Source: Enterobacteriaceae bacterium RIT693 (GTDB taxonomy: Bacteria; Pseudomonadota; Gammaproteobacteria; Enterobacterales; Enterobacteriaceae). From it: DNA of 64,000 nucleotides. Made by a program: the position numbers and the translations under genes. The notes under the pieces were generated by a model, which saw only the letters and a list, made by a program, of their open reading frames with translations, was not told where the DNA came from and did not search any database. This document shows, in pieces, positions 29,792 to 44,416 of the stretch (positions are counted from its first letter, which is position 1; every line of letters begins with the position of its first letter). Location: the NCBI GenBank assembly GCA_009668225.1, contig WJYK01000014.1, forward strand, positions 1 to 64,000. Direction: 5' to 3'.

Positions 29792-30067
29792 TTAACGACG
29801 ACCTTCAGCAATAGCAGTCACGGCCTGCAGTTCTGCGGCTTCCTGCTCTTGCTGCTCCTGGCGCTCACGGACATCAAGGATCTGGTTGGTGATCAACCCT
29901 TCTTCGATTTCGCGCAGTGCGATAACGGTCGTTTTATCGTTTTCTTCCGGTACCAGCGGATCTTTACCGCCTACCTGCATCTGACGAGCGCGACGCGCGG
30001 CCACAAGTACCAGGTCAAAACGGTTACCAATTTTCTCTACAGCGTCCTGAACGGTTACGCGTGCCAT
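29792..30067 (-). CDS. rpoZ: RNA polymerase omega subunit
   Basis: Omega binds the beta-prime subunit, helps RNA polymerase assemble and forms part of one ppGpp-binding site. The 91-aa sequence starts [20 protein letters not shown] and is essentially that of E. coli. It lies between gmk and spoT with an 18-bp gap to spoT, which places ppGpp metabolism and its target subunit in one transcript. Confidence 0.97.
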   Translation of the reverse strand: MARVTVQDAVEKIGNRFDLVLVAARRARQMQVGGKDPLVPEENDKTTVIALREIEEGLITNQILDVRERQEQQEQEAAELQAVTAIAEGRR

Positions 30068-30121
30068 AATTAAAGTGCTCCACAGATGAAGAAATGACTG
30101 GGCATGATACTGAAACTGGTG

Positions 30122-33304
<3,183 letters not shown>

Positions 33305-33490
33305 GTCAGTCCCCTCAGAATAGGTGTAGAGGGTAGCGTTTTGTGCGCTATATCACGATTGAGATTTTCTAAGTTGAATGCAATTGGATTAGTTTTATTT
33401 ATTAATAATATGAGATTTGTTCTTTATTTGCGGAGATTGATTGGTTTTTATTATAGTTAATGGATTAGTAAAACTATTCAATGAGGGGCG
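33305..33490. other. AT-rich spacer upstream of the hypothetical gene
   Basis: From about 33355 to 33475 the DNA is markedly AT-rich compared with its surroundings. It would hold the promoters of yicG and of the following small gene. I see no consensus promoter pair I would defend. Confidence 0.4.
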
Positions 33491-33871
33491 ATGAGGCTAC
33501 CCGCGATGTTAAAAGCGCTAGCGAATGGAATCAATCCAGAAACAGGGGAGCCTATAGCTGCCGGGTCGACAGCCAATAAGCCGGAAGCAATAAGAATGTT
33601 GTTCACGTTAGTGGAAGCGCTGTCTGTAGAAACAGAAAAACATAGGCTTACATCGGAGGAGCGGCAGCGGTACAACCTTACTGAAGGGCGTTCTGCCAAA
33701 TCTCATTTCCCCGGGACTGATGAACAAAAAGGGGTAGTGGCCAGGCATTTTGGGCAAAATGAGTCTATTGAGGCGCCGGGAAGCGAGTTTGAGCGTTCGG
33801 CGCGAGCAGTTGCAATTCAGCTGGAAAAGATGGGATTAATCGCGGCGGCGCGGCGCTTAGCATACGTATAA
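33491..33871 (+). CDS. Hypothetical protein at the dinD position
   Basis: I do not recognise this 126-aa protein. It has no signal peptide or membrane segment. An N-terminal part with ALANGINPETGEP (8-20) and NKPEAIRMLFTLVEAL looks like a conserved helical module; the middle is polar, and the C-terminus ends in a helix with ARRLAYV. A second ATG at 33506 has a better-placed GAGG and may be the true start (121 aa). In K-12, dinD lies between yicG and yicC; here this gene takes its place, preceded by AT-rich DNA and followed by a good terminator, so it looks like a real accessory gene. Confidence 0.7.
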   Translation: MRLPAMLKALANGINPETGEPIAAGSTANKPEAIRMLFTLVEALSVETEKHRLTSEERQRYNLTEGRSAKSHFPGTDEQKGVVARHFGQNESIEAPGSEFERSARAVAIQLEKMGLIAAARRLAYV

Positions 33872-33875
33872 AAAG

Positions 33876-33904
33876 AAAAAGCCTGCTGATGGCAGGCTTT
33901 TTTA
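33876..33904. terminator. Bidirectional terminator before yicC
   Basis: AAAGCCTGC-tgatg-GCAGGCTTT is flanked by A and T runs and can serve both the small gene and the convergent yicC. Confidence 0.88.
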
Positions 33905-33907
33905 ACC

Positions 33908-34771
33908 TTACTCGATGTTTTGAATCTGCTCCCGCATTTGCTCGATCAGGACTTTGAGCTCGATAGCTGAATTCGTGACTTCAGCGTTGATCGATTTCGA
34001 AGCCAGCGTGTTCGACTCGCGGTTAAACTCCTGCATCATAAAGTCGAGGCGGCGGCCAACGGCTTCTTTCTTTTTCAGGATGTTATAGGTTTCTTTAACG
34101 TGGGCTTCCAGACGGTCCAGCTCTTCAGCGACGTCGATACGCTGCGCCATCAGCACCAGCTCTTGCTCAAGGCGATTGTTCTCAAGCTGTACTTCAGCCT
34201 CTTCCAGCTTGTTAACCAGGCGTTCACGCTGCCATTTCACCACTTCCGGCATCTGGGCACGAACTTTAACGACTTCAGTGCTGACGCCTTCGAGGCGCTG
34301 CTCAATCAGCGCTTTTAGTGCCTGGCCTTCGGTTTCGCGGGCAATAATAAAGTCGTCCAGCGCGCCGTCGAGGGCGGCAAGAATTTCGGCGGCAATCGCG
34401 TCAAGATCCTGCTCCTGAGCTGCCATCACGCCAGGCCAGCGAAGAATATCAACCGGGTTTATTTCCCCTTCGTCGCTCTGCATTTTGACCCAGTTAGCGG
34501 CCTCAACCAGCTGCTTCGCCAGTTTCTCGTTAAGAATAAGAGAACCCTGGGAACGCGCATCCGGTTCGAATCGCAGGTTGCACTCAATTTTACCGCGCGT
34601 CAGGCGGTTACGGATGCGTTCACGAGCAACAGGCTCAAGGCTGCGGAACTGTTCCGGCATGCGGATATACGTTTCGAGATAGCGCTGGTTTACCGAGCGT
34701 AATTCCCAGGAGGCGGAGCCCCATTCACCTTTTACTTCACGCCGGGCGTAGGCGGTCATACTGCGGATCAT
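33908..34771 (-). CDS. yicC: YicC-family RNA-cleaving/adaptor protein
   Basis: YicC (YicC N-terminal domain plus DUF1732) is a conserved cytoplasmic protein, reported in E. coli to promote degradation of the small RNA RyhB and to act as an endoribonuclease. The 287-aa protein starts MIRSMTAYAR, as in the family; the C-terminal half is predicted to be largely helical and ends in the conserved EVTNSAIELKVLIEQMREQIQN-type region. It is divergent from rph with 125 bp between them. Confidence 0.95.
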   Translation of the reverse strand: MIRSMTAYARREVKGEWGSASWELRSVNQRYLETYIRMPEQFRSLEPVARERIRNRLTRGKIECNLRFEPDARSQGSLILNEKLAKQLVEAANWVKMQSDEGEINPVDILRWPGVMAAQEQDLDAIAAEILAALDGALDDFIIARETEGQALKALIEQRLEGVSTEVVKVRAQMPEVVKWQRERLVNKLEEAEVQLENNRLEQELVLMAQRIDVAEELDRLEAHVKETYNILKKKEAVGRRLDFMMQEFNRESNTLASKSINAEVTNSAIELKVLIEQMREQIQNIE

Positions 34772-34855
34772 AGTACGTACCCGTTTTCAGCTAATGTATG
34801 AGGGGATTATAGCTATCAGGGGTCTTGCAGGATAGGAATAAGCGTCTGAAGTCCG

Positions 34856-34861
34856 TATAAT
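34856..34861 (+). promoter_or_regulatory. -10 element of the rph-pyrE operon
   Basis: A perfect TATAAT lies 36 bp before the rph start. No good -35 box is visible at 16-18 bp. Confidence 0.5.
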
Positions 34862-34896
34862 GCGCAGCCACATTCGTTTTAGCCGGAGATAAGCCC

Positions 34897-35613
34897 ATGC
34901 GTCCATCAGGTCGTAGCGCCGAACAAGTGCGCCCAGTTACCCTGACTCGTCATTACACTAAACACGCTGAAGGTTCCGTGCTTGTCGAGTTCGGTGATAC
35001 CAAAGTACTGTGCACCGCGACGCTTGAAGAAGGCGTGCCTCGCTTCCTGAAAGGTCAGGGCCAGGGGTGGATCACCGCGGAATACGGTATGCTGCCGCGT
35101 GCAACCCACAGCCGTAATGCGCGTGAAGCTGCAAAAGGCAAACAAGGCGGACGTACTCTTGAAATTCAACGGCTTATCGCCCGCTCATTGCGCGCTGCGG
35201 TGGATTTAAAAGCGCTGGGTGAATTCACCATCACTCTGGACTGCGATGTTCTGCAGGCCGATGGTGGCACTCGTACTGCTTCTATTACCGGAGCCTGTGT
35301 TGCGCTGGCCGATGCGCTAAATGGCCTTGTCGCTGCTGGTAAGCTGAAAACCAACCCAATGAAAGGCATGGTGGCGGCGGTTTCCGTGGGTATCGTCAAG
35401 GGTGAGGCCCTCTGCGATCTGGAGTATGTTGAAGATTCAGCCGCTGAAACCGATATGAACGTGGTGATGATGGAGGACGGACGTATGATTGAGGTGCAGG
35501 GCACCGCTGAAGGCGAGCCGTTCTCCCATGATGAGCTACTGGCGCTGTTAGCGCTTGCCCGAGGGGGCATTGACTCCATTATCGCGTCGCAGAAGGCGGC
35601 GTTAGAAAATTAA
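34897..35613 (+). CDS. rph: Ribonuclease PH
   Basis: RNase PH is a phosphate-dependent 3'-5' exonuclease that trims tRNA 3' ends. The full 238-aa protein is present, starting MRPSGR, with the conserved SRNAREA and [10 protein letters not shown] segments. In K-12 this gene carries a frameshift (rph-1) that lowers pyrE expression; the reading frame here is intact to its natural end. Translation to the stop, 8 bp before the attenuator stem, is what couples rph to pyrE expression. Confidence 0.97.
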   Translation: MRPSGRSAEQVRPVTLTRHYTKHAEGSVLVEFGDTKVLCTATLEEGVPRFLKGQGQGWITAEYGMLPRATHSRNAREAAKGKQGGRTLEIQRLIARSLRAAVDLKALGEFTITLDCDVLQADGGTRTASITGACVALADALNGLVAAGKLKTNPMKGMVAAVSVGIVKGEALCDLEYVEDSAAETDMNVVMMEDGRMIEVQGTAEGEPFSHDELLALLALARGGIDSIIASQKAALEN

Positions 35614-35620
35614 TTTTTAA

Positions 35621-35647
35621 AAAGCGACTGAGAAGTCGCTTTTTTTA
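35621..35647 (+). terminator. pyrE attenuator between rph and pyrE
   Basis: AAAGCGACT-gaga-AGTCGCTTT is followed by more T. In E. coli this intrinsic terminator is the UTP-sensing attenuator: ribosomes translating the end of rph close behind polymerase prevent it from forming when pyrimidines are low. Confidence 0.92.
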
Positions 35648-35678
35648 TGTCCGTGTAACAATGCTAAGGAGCGAATCC

Positions 35679-36320
35679 ATGAAACCGTATCAGCGCCAGT
35701 TTATTGAGTTTGCGCTTAACAAACAGGTACTCAAGTTTGGCGAATTCACCCTGAAATCCGGGCGTACAAGCCCTTATTTCTTCAACGCCGGGCTGTTTAA
35801 TACCGGGCGCGATCTGGCGTTATTAGGGCGTTTCTATGCAGCCGCACTGATGGATTCCGCAATCGATTTTGATCTGCTGTTTGGCCCGGCTTATAAAGGC
35901 ATTCCTATTGCGACAACGACGGCGGTTGCGCTAGCCGAACACCATGAGCGCGACGTGCCTTACTGCTTTAACCGTAAAGAAGCGAAAGACCACGGTGAAG
36001 GTGGTAATCTGGTGGGAAGTCCGCTTCAGGGGCGAGTCATGCTGGTGGACGATGTGATCACTGCAGGTACAGCCATCCGTGAGTCCATGGAGATTATTGC
36101 GGCGAACGGTGCAAGCCTGGCTGGCGTTCTGATTTCTCTGGACCGCCAGGAGCGAGGTCGTGCAGATATCTCTGCTATTCAGGAAGTTGAGCGTGATTAT
36201 CAGTGCAAAGTCATCTCTATTATTACTCTCAAAGATCTGATTACCTATCTGGAAGAGAAGCCTGAAATGGCGGACAAGCTGGCCGCGGTACGTAAATATC
36301 GCGAAGAGTTCGGCGTATAA
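35679..36320 (+). CDS. pyrE: Orotate phosphoribosyltransferase
   Basis: PyrE makes orotidine 5'-monophosphate from orotate and PRPP in pyrimidine synthesis. The PRPP-binding motif [13 protein letters not shown] is at about 120-132, with the [13 protein letters not shown] flexible loop before it. The ATG at 35679 begins MKPYQRQF and gives 213 aa, as in E. coli; an in-frame ATG six codons upstream lies too close to the attenuator. Expression depends on the rph-pyrE attenuator. Confidence 0.97.
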   Translation: MKPYQRQFIEFALNKQVLKFGEFTLKSGRTSPYFFNAGLFNTGRDLALLGRFYAAALMDSAIDFDLLFGPAYKGIPIATTTAVALAEHHERDVPYCFNRKEAKDHGEGGNLVGSPLQGRVMLVDDVITAGTAIRESMEIIAANGASLAGVLISLDRQERGRADISAIQEVERDYQCKVISIITLKDLITYLEEKPEMADKLAAVRKYREEFGV

Positions 36321-36334
36321 GTTTTTAGTTGATC

Positions 36335-36366
36335 AAGTAAAAAGGGCCTGACGGCCCTTTTTACTT
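36335..36366. terminator. Bidirectional terminator between pyrE and slmA
   Basis: AAGTAAAAAGGGCC-tgac-GGCCCTTTTTACTT is a perfect 14-bp inverted repeat that can terminate in both directions. It overlaps the last base pairs of slmA. Confidence 0.9.
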
Positions 36367-36961
36367 AGTAAAGCTGGGCGGCAATCAGCGGCCAGCGGGT
36401 ATCAAAATCATCCGTGGGCAGATAGCGGAAATCACTTCGCACAAATCGTGACAGCATGCCTTCGCAGAAGGCCAGTAGCTGGCTTGCAAGCAAGGCTTCA
36501 TCGGTAGCAAAACCCTCTCCTTCGCGCATCTTCTTTTCACGCATGACCTGGCGAAGTTGGACCTCAATACGTTCAAAGAGCTGGTTAATGCGATCCTGTA
36601 GGCGATCCTGTTCAAACATGAGCGCATGACCGGTGAGAATACGCGTCAGCCCCGGGTTCCGTTCACCAAAACCCAACACCAGCAGCACAATTAGCCGCAG
36701 ACGGGCTAAGGTGTCTTTTTCATCTTTAAGAATCAGGTTGATGCGGGTAATCAGGCTGTCTTCGATAAACTCAATCAGGCTATCGAACATTTTCATTTTG
36801 CTGGGAAAATGGCGATAGAGCGCGGCTTCGGACACGCCAACCGTTGCCGCAAGTTTTGCGGTAGTGATGCGTTGGCTGCCGTCACTGGATTCAAGCATTT
36901 GGGCCAGAGACTGAAGTATTTCCTCGCGACGATTCCTTTTCGCAGTCTGTTTTTCTGCCAT
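36365..36961 (-). CDS. slmA: Nucleoid occlusion factor SlmA
   Basis: SlmA is a TetR-family DNA-binding protein that blocks FtsZ ring assembly over the nucleoid. The helix-turn-helix lies at about 30-55 ([20 protein letters not shown]), followed by the helical dimer/FtsZ-binding domain. The length of 198 aa equals that of E. coli. It is downstream of dut on the same strand, with a 120-bp gap that contains a hairpin. Confidence 0.96.
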   Translation of the reverse strand: MAEKQTAKRNRREEILQSLAQMLESSDGSQRITTAKLAATVGVSEAALYRHFPSKMKMFDSLIEFIEDSLITRINLILKDEKDTLARLRLIVLLVLGFGERNPGLTRILTGHALMFEQDRLQDRINQLFERIEVQLRQVMREKKMREGEGFATDEALLASQLLAFCEGMLSRFVRSDFRYLPTDDFDTRWPLIAAQLY

Positions 36962-37012
36962 GTTCTAAAATACCCCTGAAAAATACCTTGTCAGGCAAGC
37001 ACCGAACCGCGC

Positions 37013-37033
37013 CCGCAAACGCCAGGTTTGCGG
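37013..37033 (-). other. Hairpin in the dut-slmA spacer
   Basis: CCGCAAAC and GTTTGCGG form a perfect 8-bp stem with a 5-nt loop. On the minus strand no T run follows it, so it is not a standard terminator for dut; it could be a processing or stability element of the slmA leader. Confidence 0.4.
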
Positions 37034-37081
37034 TCTGTTTTAACGTTATCTACGCGGTAAGGTTACGTTTATAAAACGGTA

Positions 37082-37540
37082 TTACTGGCGACCTGAATGG
37101 CCAAAGCCACCCTCGCCCCGGTCGCTGGCGTCAAAATCGTCGACCAGGTTAAATTCAGCCTGTACGACAGGCACAAATACCATCTGCGCAATGCGTTCAC
37201 CTGGCTGAATGGTGAAGCTATCCTGACCACGGTTCCAGACGGACACCATTAGCTGACCTTGATAATCTGAGTCGATGAGCCCCACCAGATTACCCAGAAC
37301 CACGCCATGCTTATGGCCAAGGCCCGATCGTGGAAGAATTACCGCAGCAAGGGAAGCATCGGCAATGTGAATAGCCAGTCCTGTAGGGAGCAACGTTGTG
37401 GCGCCAGGAGTGAGCTCTACAGCCTCATCCAGGCAAGCACGCAGGTCAAGGCCCGCAGAACCGGAAGTTGCATAGGTTGGCAATGGGAACTGTTGGCCAA
37501 CGCGCGGGTCCAGAATTTTAACGTCTATTTTTTTCATCAT
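37082..37540 (-). CDS. dut: dUTP diphosphatase
   Basis: Dut hydrolyses dUTP to dUMP, keeping uracil out of DNA and feeding thymidylate synthesis. The five trimeric dUTPase motifs are visible, including [15 protein letters not shown] and the C-terminal [10 protein letters not shown]. Starts at 37540 (MMKKIDV, 152 aa) or at the next ATG at 37537 are both possible. The longer open frame upstream is coaBC antisense-frame noise. The start overlaps the coaBC 3' end by 23 bp, as in E. coli. Confidence 0.96.
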   Translation of the reverse strand: MMKKIDVKILDPRVGQQFPLPTYATSGSAGLDLRACLDEAVELTPGATTLLPTGLAIHIADASLAAVILPRSGLGHKHGVVLGNLVGLIDSDYQGQLMVSVWNRGQDSFTIQPGERIAQMVFVPVVQAEFNLVDDFDASDRGEGGFGHSGRQ

Positions 37541-38732
37541 AGCGGGTAACGATCTCGTCCAGTAAAAGGTGGCCAAGGAGTGCTTTACGCTCAAGCGGTA
37601 AGACTTTGTCTCCCTCCTGCCAGAAAAGGTGCAATGCGTTGCTGTCACTGTTAAATCCTTGATTATTCTGAGATACGTCATTTGCGCAGATCAGATCCAG
37701 GTTTTTAGCAGCACGCTTTTTCCGGGCGTATTCTTCCACATTATTTGTTTCGGCGGCAAACCCTACAACATAGGGACGCCCCTCTGAAAGTGCGGCAACC
37801 CCTGCAACGACATCCGGGTTTTTAACCATTTTTAGAGTAATTTCATCGCCTTGCTTTTTAATCTTCTCATCAGCAACAACCGCTGCGCGGTAGTCTGCAA
37901 CGGCGGCACAGCCAATGAAAATATGCTGTCCGGATACCCGCTCCTGGACCGTATCGTTCATTTCCAGCGCCGTTGTGACATCAATCCGATTTACCCACGC
38001 CGGGGTGGGTAAATCGACCGGCCCGGAAATCAGCGTTACGTTGGCGCCGCGTGCTGCCGCTGCCGCTGCGATGGCAAAGCCCATTTTGCCCGAGCTGTCG
38101 TTCGTGATGTATCTGACGGGATCCAGGCGTTCGCGCGTTGGGCCGGCGGTAATCATGACGTTCAGATGTTTCAGATCTTTGACCACGGAGAAATGTTCCA
38201 CCGCCATATCAACCAGCGTCAGGGGATCCAACATTCGGCCGGGACCAACATCACCGCATGCCTGGCTGCCGCTATCTGGCCCCCAAACCAACAGGCCGCG
38301 GGCGCTCAGCACATCCAAATTATGTTGAGTTGCCGCTGCACGATACATTTGCTGATTCATCGCCGGTACAACGGCAACGGAGGCTGGGGTGGCCAGGCAA
38401 ATTGTACTGACCAGATCGTTTGCCATCCCTGCTGCGACACGCGCTATCAGGTCTGCCGTCGCGGGAGCCAGTATGACTAAATCAGCCCATTTGCCGAGTT
38501 CAATATGGCCCATTGCAGCTTCGGCTGCCGGGTCAAGCAAACTGTCCGATACCGGATAACCTGAGACGGCCTGTAAACTTAATGGCGTGATAAAGGCCTT
38601 CGCCGCCTCGGTCATAACCACTCGTACATCCGCTCCGCGATCGCGCAGACGACGAACCAGCTCAGGTGTTTTGTAGGCAGCAATACCGCCGCTGACACCA
38701 AGAACAATTTTCTTGCCGGAAAGTCCCATCAT
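37518..38732 (-). CDS. coaBC: Bifunctional CoaBC (PPC decarboxylase / PPC synthetase)
   Basis: CoaBC joins phosphopantothenate to cysteine (CoaB, C-terminal half) and decarboxylates the product (CoaC, N-terminal flavoprotein). Key CoaC elements are present: [11 protein letters not shown] with the catalytic His, PAMNQQMY, and the ACGD Cys loop. In CoaB the KIKK lysines are present, but the usual NHSSG motif reads NDSSG here; the Asn is kept. The protein is 404 aa (E. coli 406). It overlaps dut, and both are transcribed toward slmA. Confidence 0.96.
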   Translation of the reverse strand: MMGLSGKKIVLGVSGGIAAYKTPELVRRLRDRGADVRVVMTEAAKAFITPLSLQAVSGYPVSDSLLDPAAEAAMGHIELGKWADLVILAPATADLIARVAAGMANDLVSTICLATPASVAVVPAMNQQMYRAAATQHNLDVLSARGLLVWGPDSGSQACGDVGPGRMLDPLTLVDMAVEHFSVVKDLKHLNVMITAGPTRERLDPVRYITNDSSGKMGFAIAAAAAARGANVTLISGPVDLPTPAWVNRIDVTTALEMNDTVQERVSGQHIFIGCAAVADYRAAVVADEKIKKQGDEITLKMVKNPDVVAGVAALSEGRPYVVGFAAETNNVEEYARKKRAAKNLDLICANDVSQNNQGFNSDSNALHLFWQEGDKVLPLERKALLGHLLLDEIVTRYDEKNRR

Positions 38733-38893
38733 GATTTTTATCCGTAGGAAGACACAGTTGTGCGGCTATTTTACCACAATCCCCGACATGCGCCTTTTTG
38801 CAGTTTGCGAGGCACTACGCAAGACCAAAATCTACACGTCGCCCGAGGATAAAAAAGGTCGCAAGATGGTGCTCGTCAGTGAGGGAGGCCAAA

Positions 38894-39571
38894 ATGAAAG
38901 GGAATACTTATCTTGATAAAGCGAGTTTACCGCGTGAAAAGCTGCTGCAATCAGGCGTCAGCTCGCTCACGGATACTGAACTTCTGGCGCTCTTTCTGCG
39001 CACCGGCCATAAAGGCACACACGTTCTGGTCTTTGCCAGCATGCTGTTGCGAGAGTTTGGTTCGCTGCATCGCCTGCTGTCGGCCGATTTCTCGCATTTC
39101 AAGAAAGTGAAAGGCATTGGTGAAGCAAAGTACACCCAGTTGAACGCAATTGCTGAACTGGCGAGGCGCTATTACTCGTCTCAAGGCGTCAACGAGCTGT
39201 CCTTACTTACGCCAGAGAGGGTACGGGAGTATGTCCAGAGTCAGCTAGTGACCGAGCAGCGTGAAATATTTATGGTTCTTTTTCTCAATAATCAGCATCA
39301 GGTCATCAAATGTGAGCGTTTATTCGCCGGTACGCTAAGCCATGTCGAAGTCCATCCAAGGGAAATTGTGCGTGAAGCGATGAAATGCAACGCCGCTGGC
39401 ATTATACTGGCGCACAACCACCCGTCAGGTAAGGCCGAACCCAGTAAAGCAGACAGAGCGATTACAGAACGCATTGTGAAAGTTTGTCTGTTTATGGAGA
39501 TTCGAGTGCTTGATCATCTGGTTATTGGTCACGGAGAATACGTTTCTTTCGCTGAACGAGGGTGGATTTAG
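38894..39571 (+). CDS. radC: RadC/YicR JAB-domain protein
   Basis: RadC has an N-terminal helix-hairpin-helix region ([12 protein letters not shown], about 72-83) and a C-terminal JAB/MPN metalloprotein domain with the HNHPSG motif (174-179) and a downstream Asp at 187. The function is unknown: the original repair assignment in E. coli was traced to recG. The ATG at 38894 follows GGGAGG and gives 225 aa; the frame is open 32 codons further upstream, but without homology. It is less similar to E. coli RadC than its neighbours are to theirs. Confidence 0.93.
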   Translation: MKGNTYLDKASLPREKLLQSGVSSLTDTELLALFLRTGHKGTHVLVFASMLLREFGSLHRLLSADFSHFKKVKGIGEAKYTQLNAIAELARRYYSSQGVNELSLLTPERVREYVQSQLVTEQREIFMVLFLNNQHQVIKCERLFAGTLSHVEVHPREIVREAMKCNAAGIILAHNHPSGKAEPSKADRAITERIVKVCLFMEIRVLDHLVIGHGEYVSFAERGWI

Positions 39572-39613
39572 ACCATCAGGCGCGATCCATAGGGATCTTT
39601 GTCTGTTCGGGAC

Positions 39614-39642
39614 TTGAGCACATGCCTCACACAGCGTATACT
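39614..39642 (+). promoter_or_regulatory. Strong promoter of rpmB-rpmG
   Basis: TTGAGC, 17 bp, then TATACT is a near-consensus sigma-70 promoter. Transcription from about 39649 leaves a leader of about 137 nt before rpmB. Confidence 0.8.
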
Positions 39643-39680
39643 ACGCCACCTTTGAGAATCTCGGGTTTGGCATTATGCGC

Positions 39681-39729
39681 CTGGCACTGTGGTTCACATT
39701 GAACCGCCAGGGACCAGGCTTGCAGCCTG
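39681..39729 (+). promoter_or_regulatory. Two-hairpin leader of rpmB
   Basis: CTGGC-actgt-GGTTCA-cat-TGAACC-GCCAG (39681-39710) forms one stem with a 5-nt bulge, and CAGGCT-tgc-AGCCTG (39715-39729) forms a second. Both lie in the 5' leader of the L28-L33 mRNA, and neither is followed by a T run. An autoregulatory binding site for a ribosomal protein is a plausible inference. Confidence 0.5.
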
Positions 39730-39764
39730 ACGAGGCGCCTAACCCTATACGAAGCTCGAGCTAA

Positions 39765-40022
<258 letters not shown>

Positions 40023-40039
40023 GTACTTAGAGGAAATAA

Positions 40040-40210
<171 letters not shown>

Positions 40211-40230
40211 TTCTGGTAACTTTGTTGAAG

Positions 40231-40256
40231 AAACCCGGCTCAGGCCGGGTTTTTTT
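40231..40256 (+). terminator. rpmG terminator
   Basis: AAACCCGGC-tcag-GCCGGGTTT is followed by T residues, 20 bp after the rpmG stop. Confidence 0.9.
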
Positions 40257-40278
40257 ATGCCCGATTCCCGGAGGAGAG

Positions 40279-41088
40279 ATGCCTGAGTTACCAGAGGTAG
40301 AAACCAGCCGCCGCGGTATTGAACCGCATCTGGTGGGTGAAACAATCTTGCATGCTGTTGTGCGCAATGCGCATTTGCGCTGGCCGGTTTCTGATGAAAT
40401 ACATGCCCTGAGCGATAAGCCGGTGTTGAGCGTACAGCGACGGGCTAAGTATTTGCTGCTGGAGCTACCTGATGGATGGATCATTATTCACCTGGGTATG
40501 TCCGGCAGCCTGAGGATCCTTGCGCAAGAGCTTCCGGCAGAGAAACACGATCATGTTGATCTGGTGATGAGTAACGGCAAAGTTCTGCGCTATACCGATC
40601 CACGTCGTTTCGGGGCATGGCTTTGGGTGAGGGAGCTCGAAGGCAGTAACGTGCTCTCTCATCTCGGACCGGAGCCGCTTAGCGATGAATTCAATGCTGA
40701 ATATCTGCGCGTAAGATCGGCCAAAAAGAAAACGGCCATTAAACCCTGGCTGATGGATAATAAGCTGGTGGTGGGCGTAGGGAATATCTATGCCAGCGAA
40801 TCGCTGTTCGCCGCAGGGATCCATCCTGACCGTAGTGCGCAGTCACTGTCAAAAAATGAGTCTGAGAGATTAGTTGCCGCAATCAAAGCTGTGCTGCTGC
40901 GCTCTATAGAGCAAGGGGGGACCACACTAAAAGACTTCCTTCAGTCTGATGGTAAACCCGGTTATTTTGCGCAGGAACTGCAGGTTTATGGCCGCGCAGG
41001 AGAGCCGTGTCGGGTTTGTGGTACGCCGATTGTTGCCGGTAAGCACGGGCAGCGCAGCACCTACTATTGCCGCCGCTGCCAGCGATAG
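40279..41088 (+). CDS. mutM: Formamidopyrimidine-DNA glycosylase (Fpg)
   Basis: MutM removes 8-oxoguanine and ring-opened purines from DNA, with beta/delta lyase activity. The catalytic N-terminal PELPEV (Pro2, Glu3), the H2TH region and a C-terminal zinc finger with C244, C247, C264 and C267 are present. The ATG at 40279 follows GGAGGAG and must be the start, since Pro2 is the nucleophile; this gives 269 aa. The stop codon directly abuts the convergent coaD stop. Confidence 0.97.
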   Translation: MPELPEVETSRRGIEPHLVGETILHAVVRNAHLRWPVSDEIHALSDKPVLSVQRRAKYLLLELPDGWIIIHLGMSGSLRILAQELPAEKHDHVDLVMSNGKVLRYTDPRRFGAWLWVRELEGSNVLSHLGPEPLSDEFNAEYLRVRSAKKKTAIKPWLMDNKLVVGVGNIYASESLFAAGIHPDRSAQSLSKNESERLVAAIKAVLLRSIEQGGTTLKDFLQSDGKPGYFAQELQVYGRAGEPCRVCGTPIVAGKHGQRSTYYCRRCQR

Positions 41089-42854
<1,766 letters not shown>

Positions 42855-43291
42855 AGGAGACGGCTGACATTATGAATGTGCTGGGGATTCTATGTATTTA
42901 ACCTGAGCTTTGCCATTACTTTTGCGGAATTTGCCTGAAATGACCCCGGATTGGTCCTGGTGATATTAGTCATGGTGCTTTTTTCAATTTTTATTGAATA
43001 GTTGATGATAATCGTCGGGTTAGCAAACCGTGCTGGTAAGGTGTTTCACCTGCAAAAAAATTAATTTATTTCCTTATATTATAAGGATTTGATTGCTGTT
43101 GTTTGCGATTGATATTCATATCGGATCGCCCCCTGAAAAATGCTACACTATGCAACGCTCCCACAGGGATCCGGGACTTGTCAGTATAGGTGAATTGCGC
43201 CCTTTCTTTCCGGCGCAATTGGCCTGATTTGAACGGTTTTTTCCCTCTATGGTTTGTATGATTTAGGTCTAAGCCACGCGGATATAAGTAC
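42855..43291. promoter_or_regulatory. waaA/waaG divergent intergenic region
   Basis: This 437-bp AT-rich region must hold the promoters of waaA-coaD and of waaG-waaP-GT8-GT8. A 9-bp inverted repeat, AATTGCGCC-N10-GGCGCAATT (43193-43220), lies about 70 bp before waaG and could form a leader hairpin. TACACT (43144-43149) is a possible -10 element. I looked for the RfaH-recruiting ops core GGCGGTAG, which marks waa operons in E. coli, and did not find it here. Confidence 0.5.
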
Positions 43292-44416
43292 ATGATCATT
43301 GCTTTTTGCTTATACAAATACTTTCCCTACGGTGGGTTACAGCGCGATTTTATGCGTATTGCCCAAACCGTGGCTGCCCGTGGACATCATGTCAAAGTGT
43401 ATACTCAGCAATGGCAGGGAGAGCATCCTGAGCAGTTTGAAATCGTGCTTGTTCCGGTGACTGCCCGCACAAACCATGGCAGAAATGCGCAGTATCATCA
43501 ATGGGTTGAGAATGATCTGAAGGCGCATCCCGTCGATCGGGTCGTTGGGTTCAACAAAATGCCCGGACTTGATGTCTATTACGCCGCTGACGTCTGTTAC
43601 GCCGAAAAAGTGGAACGCGAAAAGGGTTTTCTTTACAAGTTAACCGGGCGTTATCGCCATTATGCGCAATTTGAGAAAGCCACGTTCCAGCAGGGACAGA
43701 AAACCCAACTGCTGATGTTAACGCCAACACAAATTAATGATTTTAAAAAGCACTATCAGACAGAACCCGGGCGCTTCCATATTATGCCGCCGGGGATTTA
43801 CCCCGACAGAAAGTACAATAATCAGATTGCAGATAGCAGACGTATTTATCGTCAGAAGAACGGTATTGACCCGCAGCAGCTAATGGTGCTGCAGGTGGGG
43901 TCAGATTTCAGGCGTAAAGGCGTTGCTCGTTCATTAGCTGCGTTGGCTGCATTACCGGAAGCGCTACGCAAAAGAACGCGCTTTCTGGTTGTCGGTCAGG
44001 ATAAGCCGGGGCGCTATGAAACGCAGGCGCGGCAGCTTGGTATTGCAGATAACGTGCAGTTCTTTACGGGGCGAGACGATGTCGCCGAGTTGATGGCTGC
44101 AGCAGATTTGCTGATTCATCCTGCTGTTCAGGAAGCCGCCGGGATTGTTCTGCTGGAAGCCATTGTTTCGGGGCTACCGGTGCTGGTGACGGAAGTCTGC
44201 GGTTATGCCCACTATATCGAGTCTGCTCGCTGTGGAGAGGTGATTCCGGAGCCGTTTACTCAGGAGACGTTGAATCACGCTCTTGCCAATGCGTTAGCGA
44301 ATGACGGGTTGCGCGATCAATGGGCCGGGCATGCACGGAGTTATGCTGACACGGAAGATCTCTATAGTTTGCCTGAGAAAGTGGCCGATATTATTTTAGG
44401 TTGTGAACATGATTGA
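43292..44416 (+). CDS. waaG: LPS core glucosyltransferase I WaaG
   Basis: WaaG adds the first outer-core glucose to heptose II, using UDP-glucose, at the cytoplasmic membrane face. It is a GT4 enzyme of 374 aa with the N-terminal [13 protein letters not shown] segment (8-20) and the EX7E motif EAAGIVLLE near residue 281. The identity to E. coli WaaG is clear throughout. Here it is the first gene of the plus-strand group, whereas in E. coli waaQ comes first. It overlaps waaP by 8 bp. Confidence 0.96.
   Translation: MIIAFCLYKYFPYGGLQRDFMRIAQTVAARGHHVKVYTQQWQGEHPEQFEIVLVPVTARTNHGRNAQYHQWVENDLKAHPVDRVVGFNKMPGLDVYYAADVCYAEKVEREKGFLYKLTGRYRHYAQFEKATFQQGQKTQLLMLTPTQINDFKKHYQTEPGRFHIMPPGIYPDRKYNNQIADSRRIYRQKNGIDPQQLMVLQVGSDFRRKGVARSLAALAALPEALRKRTRFLVVGQDKPGRYETQARQLGIADNVQFFTGRDDVAELMAAADLLIHPAVQEAAGIVLLEAIVSGLPVLVTEVCGYAHYIESARCGEVIPEPFTQETLNHALANALANDGLRDQWAGHARSYADTEDLYSLPEKVADIILGCEHD

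Noticed and set aside
36961-37040. Hairpin between dut and slmA as an intrinsic terminator
   Set aside because: The T run follows the stem only on the plus strand, where no gene ends; dut and slmA are both on the minus strand.
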